The position numbers and the translations under genes are program-made. From assembly GCA_030678995.1 (NCBI GenBank), contig JAUXTQ010000049.1:1-64000 (forward strand): DNA of 64,000 bases. The letters are read 5' to 3'. The number at the start of each line of letters is the position of its first letter. Within the stretch, counting starts at the first letter, position 1. The notes under the pieces are model-generated. The model had not been told where the DNA came from. It was given only the letters and a program-made list of their open reading frames with translations, and did no database searches. Source of the DNA: Caulobacter sp. (GTDB taxonomy: Bacteria > Pseudomonadota > Alphaproteobacteria > Caulobacterales > Caulobacteraceae). Positions 1 to 7,435 of the stretch are shown here, piece by piece.

Positions 1-963
1 GTCGACCGCCAGGGTCGAGGCCGGAACACCGAGACCAACCAGCGCATCGGCGACCGCCTTGGCACGACGTTCCGACAGGCGGACGTTGTACTGCGGCGAA
101 CCGGAGGAGTCGGTGTGGCCGATAACCACGATGCGGGTCGCGCCGCCGGCGTTGGCGTCTTGAGCCGCTTCAGAGACCACCGACTGGGCTTCCGGCGTCA
201 GGATGTACTGATCGAACGGGAAGTAGACGATGAATTCCCGGGCCTCGTACTGCGGCGGCGGCGGAGGCGGCGGCGGCGGGGGAGGCGGCGGGGGAGGCGG
301 CGGCGGGGGAGGCGGCGGAGGCGGCGGCGGAGCCGCTTCCTCCTGGAAGCTGTAGCGGATGCCGACCGTCACCGACTGGTCGTTGTAGCTGCCGCTCAGC
401 GGACCGGCCGTGCCGATGTTGGTGAAGTCGAAGTCACCGGTCTGGAAGTAACGGTAGGTCAGGTCGACCTGAACCCGGTCGCTGGCCCGGGCCGTCGCGC
501 CGGCGATCGCCTGCCAGGCCCAGGTGGAGTCGTCGTCGTCGACGACCAGCGGGGCGCCCGAGATGGCGCCGAGGTTGCCGCGGGCCAGACCGGCGCCGAG
601 GCCGAGGAAGGGATGCAGGTCGCCGTCCGGCATGAAGTCGACAATCACGTTCCCCATCAGGGACATGACTTCGTACTCGCCTTCAGGAACGACCATCGGC
701 TCGGGCAGGGCGCCGGGACGCCAGCCGCCTTCGAGTTCGACGCGCCAGTGCGGCGACAGCCGATAGCCCAGGCGGGCGAACGCGGCCCAGTCGTCATCGC
801 CGTCGAGGTTGATCGTGCCCAGACCGGTATCGAAGTTGGTGTCGTCGGACCAGTGGTAACCCACGTCCAGAGCGCCATACCAGCCGGTGTCCTGGGCCGC
901 AGCGCCCGACGCCGCGAGCGTTGTAACGGCAAGCGCCGCACCCGCCAGAAGCTTGAATTTCAT
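1..963 (-). CDS. OmpA-family outer membrane protein (3' end cut by window)
   Basis: An outer-membrane beta-barrel protein with a periplasmic peptidoglycan-binding OmpA domain. The ATG at 963 begins a signal peptide (MKFKLLAGAALAV..., cleavage near residue 23, before QDTGWYG). A barrel region of about 200 residues follows, then a pure proline linker of roughly 27 residues encoded at about 252-333, then the OmpA domain (VYFPFDQY; GHTDSSGSPQYNVRLSERRA). The frame is open to base 1, so only the last residues of the OmpA domain are missing. The family tethers the outer membrane to the cell wall. The long homopolymeric Pro linker on a GGC/GGA-rich repeat is likely prone to length change. Family assignment is firm; the specific role is not. 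Confidence 0.9.
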   Translation of the reverse strand, partial: MKFKLLAGAALAVTTLAASGAAAQDTGWYGALDVGYHWSDDTNFDTGLGTINLDGDDDWAAFARLGYRLSPHWRVELEGGWRPGALPEPMVVPEGEYEVMSLMGNVIVDFMPDGDLHPFLGLGAGLARGNLGAISGAPLVVDDDDSTWAWQAIAGATARASDRVQVDLTYRYFQTGDFDFTNIGTAGPLSGSYNDQSVTVGIRYSFQEEAAPPPPPPPPPPPPPPPPPPPPPPPPPPQYEAREFIVYFPFDQYILTPEAQSVVSEAAQDANAGGATRIVVIGHTDSSGSPQYNVRLSERRAKAVADALVGLGVPASTLAVD

Positions 964-1102
964 AATGAGAGCCCTCTCCTGCCCACGATGCGACCAAAGG
1001 TCGCTCGAAACCTTGTTATATCAACCCTGTCGCCTTCGCAAAGTGTCGGCGAAGCCACAGCTGGCCTTATTTGATGGCCACAAACGGTGAACGGCGAGTT
1101 TC

Positions 1103-2224
1103 TCAGTCCAGAGTTGTGCGGTAGCGCGCCATGGCCAAGGAAACCACCACCAGCACGAACACGGCCAGGGCGGCCAGGCTGGGCCACAGGTCGGCAAGGC
1201 CAAGGCCTTTCAGCAGCGCCCCGCGCACGATGCGCAGGAAGTGCGTCACCGGAATGAGGCTGCCGATCAGCTGGGCCCAGTCGGGCATGCCCCGAAAGGG
1301 GAACATGAACCCGGACAGCAGCAGCGACGGGAAGATGTAGAACACCGACATCTGCATCGCCTGCAGCTGGTTACGGGCCACCGTCGAGATGAGGAAGCCC
1401 AGCGCCAGGCTGCCGACGATGAACAGCATGATCCCCGTCAGCAGCGCGCCCCAGCCGCCGGCGAAAGGCACGTCGAACAGCACCCTGGCCATGACCAGGA
1501 TGACCACCGTCTGGATCAACCCGACCAGGACGTAAGGCGCCAGCTTGCCGATCATCACCTCGAGCGGCTTCACCGGCGTGGCCAGCAGGCTTTCCATGGT
1601 CCCCCGCTCGTATTCGCGGGTAACGCCGAGCGCGGTCATCATCACCAGGGTCATGGAGAGAATCACCCCCAGCAGACCCGGCACGATGTTGTAGGCGCTG
1701 ATGGCCTCGGGATTGTAGCGGCGGTGGACCACCACCTCGAACGGCGGCTGGCCGCCGGGCCGGGCGACCGCGCCGATCAGATCGTTCGCCAGGGCCTGCT
1801 GCGGCAGGCCGGACAGGGCGGCGACGGCGCCCCCGGTGGTCGAGGGGTCGGCGGCGTCAGCCTCGACCAGGATCTGGGCCTTGTCGCCGCGCACCACCCG
1901 GCGGGTGAAGTCGGCCGGGATGGTGATGGCGAACTGCACCCGGCCCAGCGCGATCGCGCGGTCCAGCTCGGCCGGGGTGCGGGCGGTCTCGAGGATGTCG
2001 AAGTAGCCGCTGCGTTCGATGGCCCCCAGCGTCGAGCGGGCGAAGGCTCCCTGGTCCTGCACCAGCACGGCGGTGGGCAGGTGGTGAGGGTCGTTGTTGA
2101 TGGCGTAGCCGAACAGCAGCAGCTGCACGATCGGCATAGCCAGGATCAGGGCGTAGGACAGCCGGTCCCGGATCAGCTGGGTGAACTCCTTGGCCAGCAC
2201 AGCGAGGATGCGGGTGGCGTTCAT
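1103..2224 (-). CDS. ABC-2 type transporter permease (efflux)
   Basis: Membrane permease of an ABC exporter, 373 residues. There is one N-terminal transmembrane helix (about residues 22-42), a large periplasmic domain, then about five helices in the C-terminal half including VTREYERGTMESLLATPV, a typical ABC-2 permease segment (YhhJ/YbhS/YbhR type). The start ATG overlaps the TGA of the ATPase gene (ATGA at 2221-2224), so the two are translationally coupled. It is the last gene of the TetR-HlyD-ATPase-permease operon. E. coli ybhFSR has two permeases; here only one is present, so it probably forms a homodimer (inference). Substrate unknown; related systems export drugs and toxic organics. Confidence 0.9.
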   Translation of the reverse strand: MNATRILAVLAKEFTQLIRDRLSYALILAMPIVQLLLFGYAINNDPHHLPTAVLVQDQGAFARSTLGAIERSGYFDILETARTPAELDRAIALGRVQFAITIPADFTRRVVRGDKAQILVEADAADPSTTGGAVAALSGLPQQALANDLIGAVARPGGQPPFEVVVHRRYNPEAISAYNIVPGLLGVILSMTLVMMTALGVTREYERGTMESLLATPVKPLEVMIGKLAPYVLVGLIQTVVILVMARVLFDVPFAGGWGALLTGIMLFIVGSLALGFLISTVARNQLQAMQMSVFYIFPSLLLSGFMFPFRGMPDWAQLIGSLIPVTHFLRIVRGALLKGLGLADLWPSLAALAVFVLVVVSLAMARYRTTLD

Positions 2225-3138
2225 TCGAAGTTGTCCTTCGACTGGCCCATCAGATGGATGAACACGTCCTCGAGGGTCGGTTCGACCTCGGTCCAGCGGA
2301 ACGGCGACTTGCGCCAGGGGGCGATGGCGGCCTCCAGCGCGGCGCGGTCGGTTCCGCTGACGTGGATCGCCGCGCCGAAGGGGGCGGCCATGGCCACGCC
2401 CGGCTTGCCGGCCAGCTCCCGCGACAGGCGGTCGGCCCCCGGTCCCTCGCCGCGGAAGGTGACCAGGCCCGAGCGTTCGATCACCTGCTCGCCCGTGCCG
2501 CGCGCCATCAGCCGGCCATAGGCGATGTAGGCGATGTCGTGGCAGCGCTCGGCCTCGTCCATGTAGTGGGTGGAGACCATCACGGTCAGGCCCTCGGCCG
2601 ACAGGGCGTGGATCTCGTCCCAGAACTCGCGGCGCGCCTTGGGGTCGACCCCGGCGGTGGGCTCGTCCAGCAGCAGCAGGCGGGGTTCGTGCATCACGCA
2701 GGCGGCCAGGGCCAGTCGCTGCTTCCAGCCGCCGGACAGGCTGCCGGCCAGCTGTCGGCGGCGGTTCTCCAGACCCAGCCGTTCGAGCGCGTCGCCCACC
2801 CGCCGCCGCCGGTCGTCCAGGCTATAGACCCGGGCGACGAAGGTCAGGTTCTCCTCAATGGAGAGGTCCTCGTAGAGCGAGAACTTCTGGGTCATGTAGC
2901 CGGTCTGGCGCTTGATCCGCTCGGCCTCCTTGCGGAAGTCCAGGCCCAGCACCTTTCCCTGGCCGCTGTCGGGGGTCAGCAGGCCGCACAGCATCCGCAG
3001 GGTGGTGGTCTTGCCCGAACCGTTGGGGCCCAGAAAGCCGGTGATCTTGCCGGTCTCCACCTGGATGGCCAGGTCCTGCACCACATGCTTGTCGCCGAAG
3101 CTCTTGTTGAGCCCGGAGACATCGACCGCGAGGGTCAC
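2221..3138 (-). CDS. ABC transporter ATP-binding protein (efflux)
   Basis: Cytoplasmic ATPase that powers the adjacent permease, about 305 residues. It shows Walker A GPNGSGKTTT, signature LSGGWKQR, Walker B LLLLDEPTAGVD and an H-loop STHYMDEAERC. The chosen start is a GTG at 3138 (VTLAVDVSGLNKSF) that overlaps the stop of the HlyD gene (GTGA); the open frame runs further upstream, but that part is antisense to real HlyD codons. One nucleotide-binding domain is present, unlike the tandem YbhF. The C-terminal ~70 residues (ending EPTLEDVFIHLMG) are the usual extension of DrrA/CcmA-type exporters. Confidence 0.9.
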   Translation of the reverse strand: MTLAVDVSGLNKSFGDKHVVQDLAIQVETGKITGFLGPNGSGKTTTLRMLCGLLTPDSGQGKVLGLDFRKEAERIKRQTGYMTQKFSLYEDLSIEENLTFVARVYSLDDRRRRVGDALERLGLENRRRQLAGSLSGGWKQRLALAACVMHEPRLLLLDEPTAGVDPKARREFWDEIHALSAEGLTVMVSTHYMDEAERCHDIAYIAYGRLMARGTGEQVIERSGLVTFRGEGPGADRLSRELAGKPGVAMAAPFGAAIHVSGTDRAALEAAIAPWRKSPFRWTEVEPTLEDVFIHLMGQSKDNFE

Positions 3139-4115
3139 GTCCCGCCGCCCAAAGGCGCTACGTCCACCGGTTGGCCGGGGCTCAGGGCCCGTGGCGACGC
3201 GGGTCGGGCCTCGATGAGGAACACCATCCGGTCGCGGCTCTCGCGGCTGTAGATGATCGGCGGGGTGAACTCCGGCCGCGGGCTGACGTAGTCGATGGTC
3301 GCCGACAGGCCCTTGGCGCAGCCGTCGCAGGTGAAGGTGATCTTCCGGCCGACGAGATAGCGGGCCAGATCCCGTTGCGGCACGAAGAAGCGCACCTTGA
3401 CCCGGTCGTCGGGAATCAGGGCGACCACCGGCTGGTTGGCCGCGGCCCATTCACCGGTCTGGAAGAAGACCTGCTCGACCCGGGCGTCGGCGGGCGCGCG
3501 CGGGCCGGTGCGGGCGAGCAGGGCCTGCGCCTCCGCCAGGGCCTCGCGCGCCTGTTGCACCTGGGCCTCGGCGGCGCGGACAGCGTCGGGCCGGGCGCCC
3601 AGGCCCCCGGCCGCGCGCTGGCTGGTCACGGCGCGCAGATTGGCCTGGGCCGAGTCCCGCGCGGCCCGGACCGCGTCCAGCCGCGCGGGGGCATAGATGC
3701 CCTGTCGGACCAGCGGGGCGATGCGGTTGTACTCGGCCTGGGCCTGGCGCAGGGCGGCCTCGGCGGCGGCGCGCTGGGCGTCGATCACCGCCAGCTCCTG
3801 CGGCCGCTGCCCCTTGCGGGCGTCGTCCAGCCGAGCCTCGGTCTCGGCCAGAGCGGCGGCGGCCCGGTCGCGCTGGGCGACCAGCGGCCCGGCGTCGAGC
3901 ACGAACAGCGGCTGGCCGGCGACCACGCGCTGGCCGCGCACCACCAGCACCTGTGAAACCGCCCCGGCGGCGGAAGAGGACAGGTAGAGGGACTCGCCCT
4001 CGATGTAGCCCGACAGGGCACGGTCGCCCTTGTCATCACGGCCCCAGACCCACCAGGCGGCGGCCCCGGCGACCACCAGGGTCGCCACCACGGCGATGCG
4101 GAGTTTGGGGTTCAT
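3135..4115 (-). CDS. HlyD-family periplasmic adaptor (membrane fusion protein)
   Basis: Membrane-fusion protein that should link the inner-membrane ABC exporter to an outer-membrane channel. It has 326 residues: an N-terminal anchor helix (about residues 7-24), a lipoyl half (GYIEGESLYLSSSAAG), a long alpha-helical coiled-coil hairpin rich in Ala, Gln, Glu and Arg (about residues 80-210), the second lipoyl half and a beta-barrel domain. It resembles YbhG. The ATG at 4115 overlaps the TetR stop by one base (TGATG), and its own stop overlaps the ATPase start, so the operon is tightly coupled. No TolC-like gene lies nearby. Confidence 0.88.
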   Translation of the reverse strand: MNPKLRIAVVATLVVAGAAAWWVWGRDDKGDRALSGYIEGESLYLSSSAAGAVSQVLVVRGQRVVAGQPLFVLDAGPLVAQRDRAAAALAETEARLDDARKGQRPQELAVIDAQRAAAEAALRQAQAEYNRIAPLVRQGIYAPARLDAVRAARDSAQANLRAVTSQRAAGGLGARPDAVRAAEAQVQQAREALAEAQALLARTGPRAPADARVEQVFFQTGEWAAANQPVVALIPDDRVKVRFFVPQRDLARYLVGRKITFTCDGCAKGLSATIDYVSPRPEFTPPIIYSRESRDRMVFLIEARPASPRALSPGQPVDVAPLGGGT

Positions 4116-4750
4116 CAGCGGCCTCCCTCGGCCAGGAGACCGTGCAGGGCGGTCTCGACGTGCTGCGCGGCCAGCGCCCGAAGGTCCACCGGCGGGGCGC
4201 CGACGGGCATCAGCACCTCGCGCCACAGGACGCCCATCATCAACGGGCCGGCGATGGCGAAGGCATGATAGCGCGGATCGCCCGGCCGGACCTCGCCGCG
4301 GGCCTGGGCCTTCTCGATCAGGCCGCCGATCACGCCCAGCATCCGGCCGACCACCTCCTCGTGCCAGACCCTGGCCAGCTCCGGGAAGTTGCGCGACTCG
4401 GCGATGACCATCTTGGCCACGGGCCCGACGGGCGAGTCCGACAACATCGCCGCCGCCCGGCCCATCAGCAGGCCCAGCATCTGGGCGAAGGGCAGGTCCA
4501 TGGCCCGGGCCGCCGCCTCGACAGCGGCGATGTTGGGGCTGACGGCATCGCGGACGACCGCGGCGAACAGGTCCTGCTTGGTCTCGAAATAGAGGTAGAG
4601 GGCGCCCTTGCTGACCCCGGCCCGGGTGGCGATGTCGTCCAGCCGCGCGGCGGCGAAGCCCTTCTCCGAGAATACCTCCAGCGCCGCCGCGACAATCTCG
4701 GCGGGCCGGGCGTCCTTGCGACGCCGCCATTTGGGCTGGCCGGGGAGCAT
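4115..4750 (-). CDS. TetR/AcrR-family repressor of the efflux operon
   Basis: Ligand-responsive transcriptional repressor of 211 residues. The N-terminal helix-turn-helix is clear (about residues 16-62: EIVAAALEVFSEKGF, then TRAGVSKGALYLYFETKQDLF). The C-terminal ligand-binding domain has no recognisable specificity. The start ATG at 4750 has an AGGAA ribosome site and lies only 11 bases from a perfect palindrome, so the gene very probably represses itself and the three downstream efflux genes. Gene order matches the E. coli cecR-ybhGFSR arrangement (established), but orthology is not claimed. Confidence 0.92.
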   Translation of the reverse strand: MLPGQPKWRRRKDARPAEIVAAALEVFSEKGFAAARLDDIATRAGVSKGALYLYFETKQDLFAAVVRDAVSPNIAAVEAAARAMDLPFAQMLGLLMGRAAAMLSDSPVGPVAKMVIAESRNFPELARVWHEEVVGRMLGVIGGLIEKAQARGEVRPGDPRYHAFAIAGPLMMGVLWREVLMPVGAPPVDLRALAAQHVETALHGLLAEGGR

Positions 4751-4761
4751 GGCGGGTTCCT

Positions 4762-4783
4762 AATAACTGACTGGTCAGTTATT
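4762..4783. promoter_or_regulatory. Palindromic operator for the TetR repressor
   Basis: A perfect inverted repeat with 10-bp arms and a 2-bp centre: AATAACTGAC-TG-GTCAGTTATT. It is an AT-rich island in GC-rich DNA immediately upstream of the TetR start. Size, symmetry and place are those of a TetR-family operator. Binding by the neighbouring protein is inferred from position. Confidence 0.85.
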
Positions 4784-4804
4784 TATTGAGAGCGGCCGCG
4801 AGAG

Positions 4805-6604
4805 TCAAGAACCGGCGCTCTCCCTCCGGCCGTCCCTCAGCCGCCGGCGGCCGCCCAGGGCATCCGGCCGGTTCAGCTCCTTGCGGAACTCGTCACGGCG
4901 TTCGTGGATCGAGGCGATGACCAGGCCCATGGGAATGCCGATCTCGACCAGGGTCGCCTCCGACAGCTGCAGCGAGGCCTCGATGGTTTCAGGCACGGCG
5001 TCGGTGGCGCCCAGTTCGTAGAGCCGCTTGGCGTGGCGGGCGTCGCGGGCCCGGGCCACAATGGTCAGGTCGGGGCGCAACTCCCGCGCGGTCGCCACCA
5101 CCACCTCGTTGCCTTCCGGATTGTCCATGGTCACGACCAGGGCGCGGGCGGTCTCCAGGCCGCAGCGACGCAGGAACTCGGCCCGCGAGGCGTCGCCGTA
5201 GAAGATCGCCGCCCCCGCCCGCCGCCCGGCCTCGACCAGCTTGGGATCACGCTCGGCGGCCACCCAGCCGATGTCGTGGCGACCCAGCATGTCGCCGACC
5301 AGCCGCCCGACCCGGCCGTAGCCGACCACCAGCACGGCGGCCGGGCCCTCGGCGGCGGCGGCGGGCTCCACCGGGGTGTTGGCCACGAGGTTGGCGCCGG
5401 GCCGGCCGCCCAGCCGGGCGCCCAGGGCCGCCAGCATGGGGATGCAGAACATGGTCAGGGTCGAGGCCACCAGCACCATGCGGCCGACGTCACGGCCGAC
5501 CACCCCGGCGTGCATCGCCGTGTCGAGGATGACGAAGGCGAACTCGCCGCCGGCGGCCAGCAGCAGCCCCGCTTCCAGCGCCTTGCGCGGCTTGAGCCCG
5601 AACAGCAGACCCAGGCCGAAGACCACGCCGCCGGTCAGGGCCAGGGCGCCCAGGGCGATGCCCAGGATGACCGCCGGCTTCTGCACCAGCAGCGACAGGT
5701 CCAGGCCGATGCCGATGGACAGGAAGAACAGCCCCAGCAGCAGGCCCTTGAACGGCTCGATGGTCACCTCGACCTCGTGGCGGTACTCGGTCTCGGCAAG
5801 CAACAGCCCGGCGACGAAGGCGCCCAGCGCCATGGAGAGGCCCGTCAGGGCCGCCACCAGTCCCGCGCCGATGACGATCAGCAGCGAGGCGGCCATGAAC
5901 AGCTCTTCGCTCTTGGCCCTGGCCACCGAACGCATCATCGGCCGCAACAGCAACCGGCCAAACACGACAAGCGCCAGGATCCCCAGCACCGCCGGGGCAA
6001 AGGTCAGCAGCATCTTCGGCGAGAACAGCTCGCCCCCGCCCTGGCTGCCGATCACGGTCAGGGTGATCAGGATCGGGGCCACGGCCAGATCCTGGAACAG
6101 CAGCACCGAGAAGGTCGCCCGGCCGGCCTGGCTGTGCTGGCGTTTGCTCTCGGCCAGCAGGGGCATGACCATGGCCGTGGACGACAGCGACAGCGCCGCG
6201 CCGATGGCGACGGCCCCCTGCAGCGGCAGCCCAAGGTAGACAGCGACCGCGGCGATGGCCGCCGAGCAGAGGCCCACCTGCAGCGCGCCCATGCCGAAGA
6301 CATAGCGGCGCAGCAGCCGCAACCGCTCCCAGCTGAGCTCCAGTCCGATCATGAACAGCAGGAAGACGACGCCGAACTCGGCCAGCTGGGCGACGTCCTG
6401 GGGCTTGTCGATGGTCACCGCCGCCAGCCAGGGGATGGTGGCGGTCAGCGAGCCCAGGCCATACGGCCCCAGCAGCACCCCGGCGCCGAGGAAGCCGAGA
6501 ATCGGACTGATCCGCCAGCGACGGAACAGCGGCACGACCACCCCCGCGGTCGCCAGGAACAGGACCACGTCCTTGTATTCGCCGGGGGAAACTTCCGCCG
6601 CCAT
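4805..6604 (-). CDS. Monovalent cation:proton antiporter-2 (Kef/CPA2) with RCK domain
   Basis: Inner-membrane K+/H+ antiporter or K+ efflux protein, 599 residues. The first ~390 residues hold about 12 helices with CPA2 motifs (GFLGAGVLLGPYG; LFMIGLELSWERLR; AVAIGAALSLSSTAMVMPLL; GAFVAGLLLAETEYR). A Rossmann TrkA-N domain follows (VVGYGRVGRLVG; FYGDASRAEFLRRCG). The ATG at 6604 is chosen because it begins the conserved first helix and has a GGAG site; a longer open frame upstream is not supported. No KefF/KefG partner is adjacent, unlike the second Kef gene at 39457. Ligand control through the nucleotide-binding domain is expected from the family. Confidence 0.9.
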   Translation of the reverse strand: MAAEVSPGEYKDVVLFLATAGVVVPLFRRWRISPILGFLGAGVLLGPYGLGSLTATIPWLAAVTIDKPQDVAQLAEFGVVFLLFMIGLELSWERLRLLRRYVFGMGALQVGLCSAAIAAVAVYLGLPLQGAVAIGAALSLSSTAMVMPLLAESKRQHSQAGRATFSVLLFQDLAVAPILITLTVIGSQGGGELFSPKMLLTFAPAVLGILALVVFGRLLLRPMMRSVARAKSEELFMAASLLIVIGAGLVAALTGLSMALGAFVAGLLLAETEYRHEVEVTIEPFKGLLLGLFFLSIGIGLDLSLLVQKPAVILGIALGALALTGGVVFGLGLLFGLKPRKALEAGLLLAAGGEFAFVILDTAMHAGVVGRDVGRMVLVASTLTMFCIPMLAALGARLGGRPGANLVANTPVEPAAAAEGPAAVLVVGYGRVGRLVGDMLGRHDIGWVAAERDPKLVEAGRRAGAAIFYGDASRAEFLRRCGLETARALVVTMDNPEGNEVVVATARELRPDLTIVARARDARHAKRLYELGATDAVPETIEASLQLSEATLVEIGIPMGLVIASIHERRDEFRKELNRPDALGGRRRLRDGRRESAGS

Positions 6605-6636
6605 GCCGTCTCCAGTTTGCCGATGATGCAGTATGG

Positions 6637-6861
6637 ATGCTGGAGGGTCGTTTGCGGAACCCCGCGCGGGCGCATGAGCGCGATGATGTGGTGGAGGCGC
6701 CGCCCGCGCCGCCGGCCCTCCGGCCTGGCGCCGTCTCGGCCTTCGCCGTGTTCGCCCTGGTCCTGGGGATGTTGTTTCCCCTGCTGGGGCTGTCAATTCT
6801 GGCGGCCTTCGCCATAGACCGCCTTGCGCCCGCCGCATTGAAACTCAAATACGACCCGTAG
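6637..6861 (+). CDS. Small membrane protein, possible remnant of a PepSY-type membrane protein
   Basis: A 74-residue frame with a Pro/Ala-rich, charged N-terminus and one strong hydrophobic segment (residues 35-63, VFALVLGMLFPLLGLSILAAF). The hydrophobic end resembles the last helix of PepSY-associated membrane proteins, which often occur near copper genes, and the next gene (21 bases on) is a copper chaperone. It could be an intact small protein or the broken 3' end of a larger gene. The start is uncertain and the frame begins within the divergent promoter gap. Coding status is moderately supported only. Confidence 0.45.
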   Translation: MLEGRLRNPARAHERDDVVEAPPAPPALRPGAVSAFAVFALVLGMLFPLLGLSILAAFAIDRLAPAALKLKYDP

Positions 6862-6882
6862 CCTCAGTCCCCGGATCCCCCG

Positions 6883-7323
6883 ATGAAACGCCTCGTCCTC
6901 GCCCTCGCCCTGGCCCTCCTGGTCACGCCCGCCGTCTACGCCGCCGCCGCCACGGCGGGCATCACCGTCTCCGACGCCTGGTCGCGACCCGCGGCCCAGG
7001 GCGGCAACGGGGCCGGCTACGCAACCCTGGCCAACAGGGCTGCGAAGGCGGACACGCTGGTGGCGGCCAGCAGCCCCGTCGCCCAGCGCATCGAAATCCA
7101 CGAGTCGATGATCATGGGCGGCCAGGCGATGATGCACCCGCGGCCCGGCGGGCTGGCGATTCCCGCCAACGGCGCGGCGTCCCTCAAGCCTGGCGGCTGG
7201 CACCTGATGCTCATGGGCCTCAAGCAACCGCTGAAGGCCGGCGAGACGTTTCCGGTCACCCTGACGTTCAAGAAGGCCGGCAAGGTCGAGGTGGTGTTTA
7301 CCGTCCGCACGACCGCGCCCTGA
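6883..7323 (+). CDS. PCuAC-domain periplasmic copper chaperone
   Basis: Periplasmic Cu(I) chaperone of 146 residues. It has a signal peptide (MKRLVLALALALLVTPAVYA) and a DUF461/PCuAC fold. The copper ligands are visible in EIHESMIMGGQAMM and GWHLMLMGLKQPL, matching the His/Met-rich family motif (H-x-M ... M ... H-x-M). These proteins hand copper to the CuA or CuB site of cytochrome oxidase together with Sco. No Sco gene is seen in this window. A small membrane protein precedes it by 21 bases and may be cotranscribed. Confidence 0.92.
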   Translation: MKRLVLALALALLVTPAVYAAAATAGITVSDAWSRPAAQGGNGAGYATLANRAAKADTLVAASSPVAQRIEIHESMIMGGQAMMHPRPGGLAIPANGAASLKPGGWHLMLMGLKQPLKAGETFPVTLTFKKAGKVEVVFTVRTTAP

Positions 7324-7435
7324 CCCCTCCGTTTCCGTCGGGAATGACGCCGGGTCACGCGTTGACAGGGCATGACTGAACGCCGCTAAGGTGCGCCCGG
7401 CGGACCGCCAGAGTCCGGATACGGGAGCATGACGC

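Noticed and set aside
246..335. Possible CRISPR-like or satellite repeat
   Set aside because: The G/C-rich run is a proline-codon repeat inside the OmpA-like gene, in frame and without spacers.
1241..2521. Long open frames on the plus strand opposite the ABC transporter genes
   Set aside because: They mirror strongly supported genes with Walker and signature motifs; composition (Gln, Arg, His, Gly, Pro rich) is that of antisense reading in very GC-rich DNA.
4904..6817. 637-codon frame opposite the Kef gene
   Set aside because: Extreme Gln/His/Gly/Asp composition and no domain; the minus-strand frame encodes clear CPA2 helices and an RCK domain.
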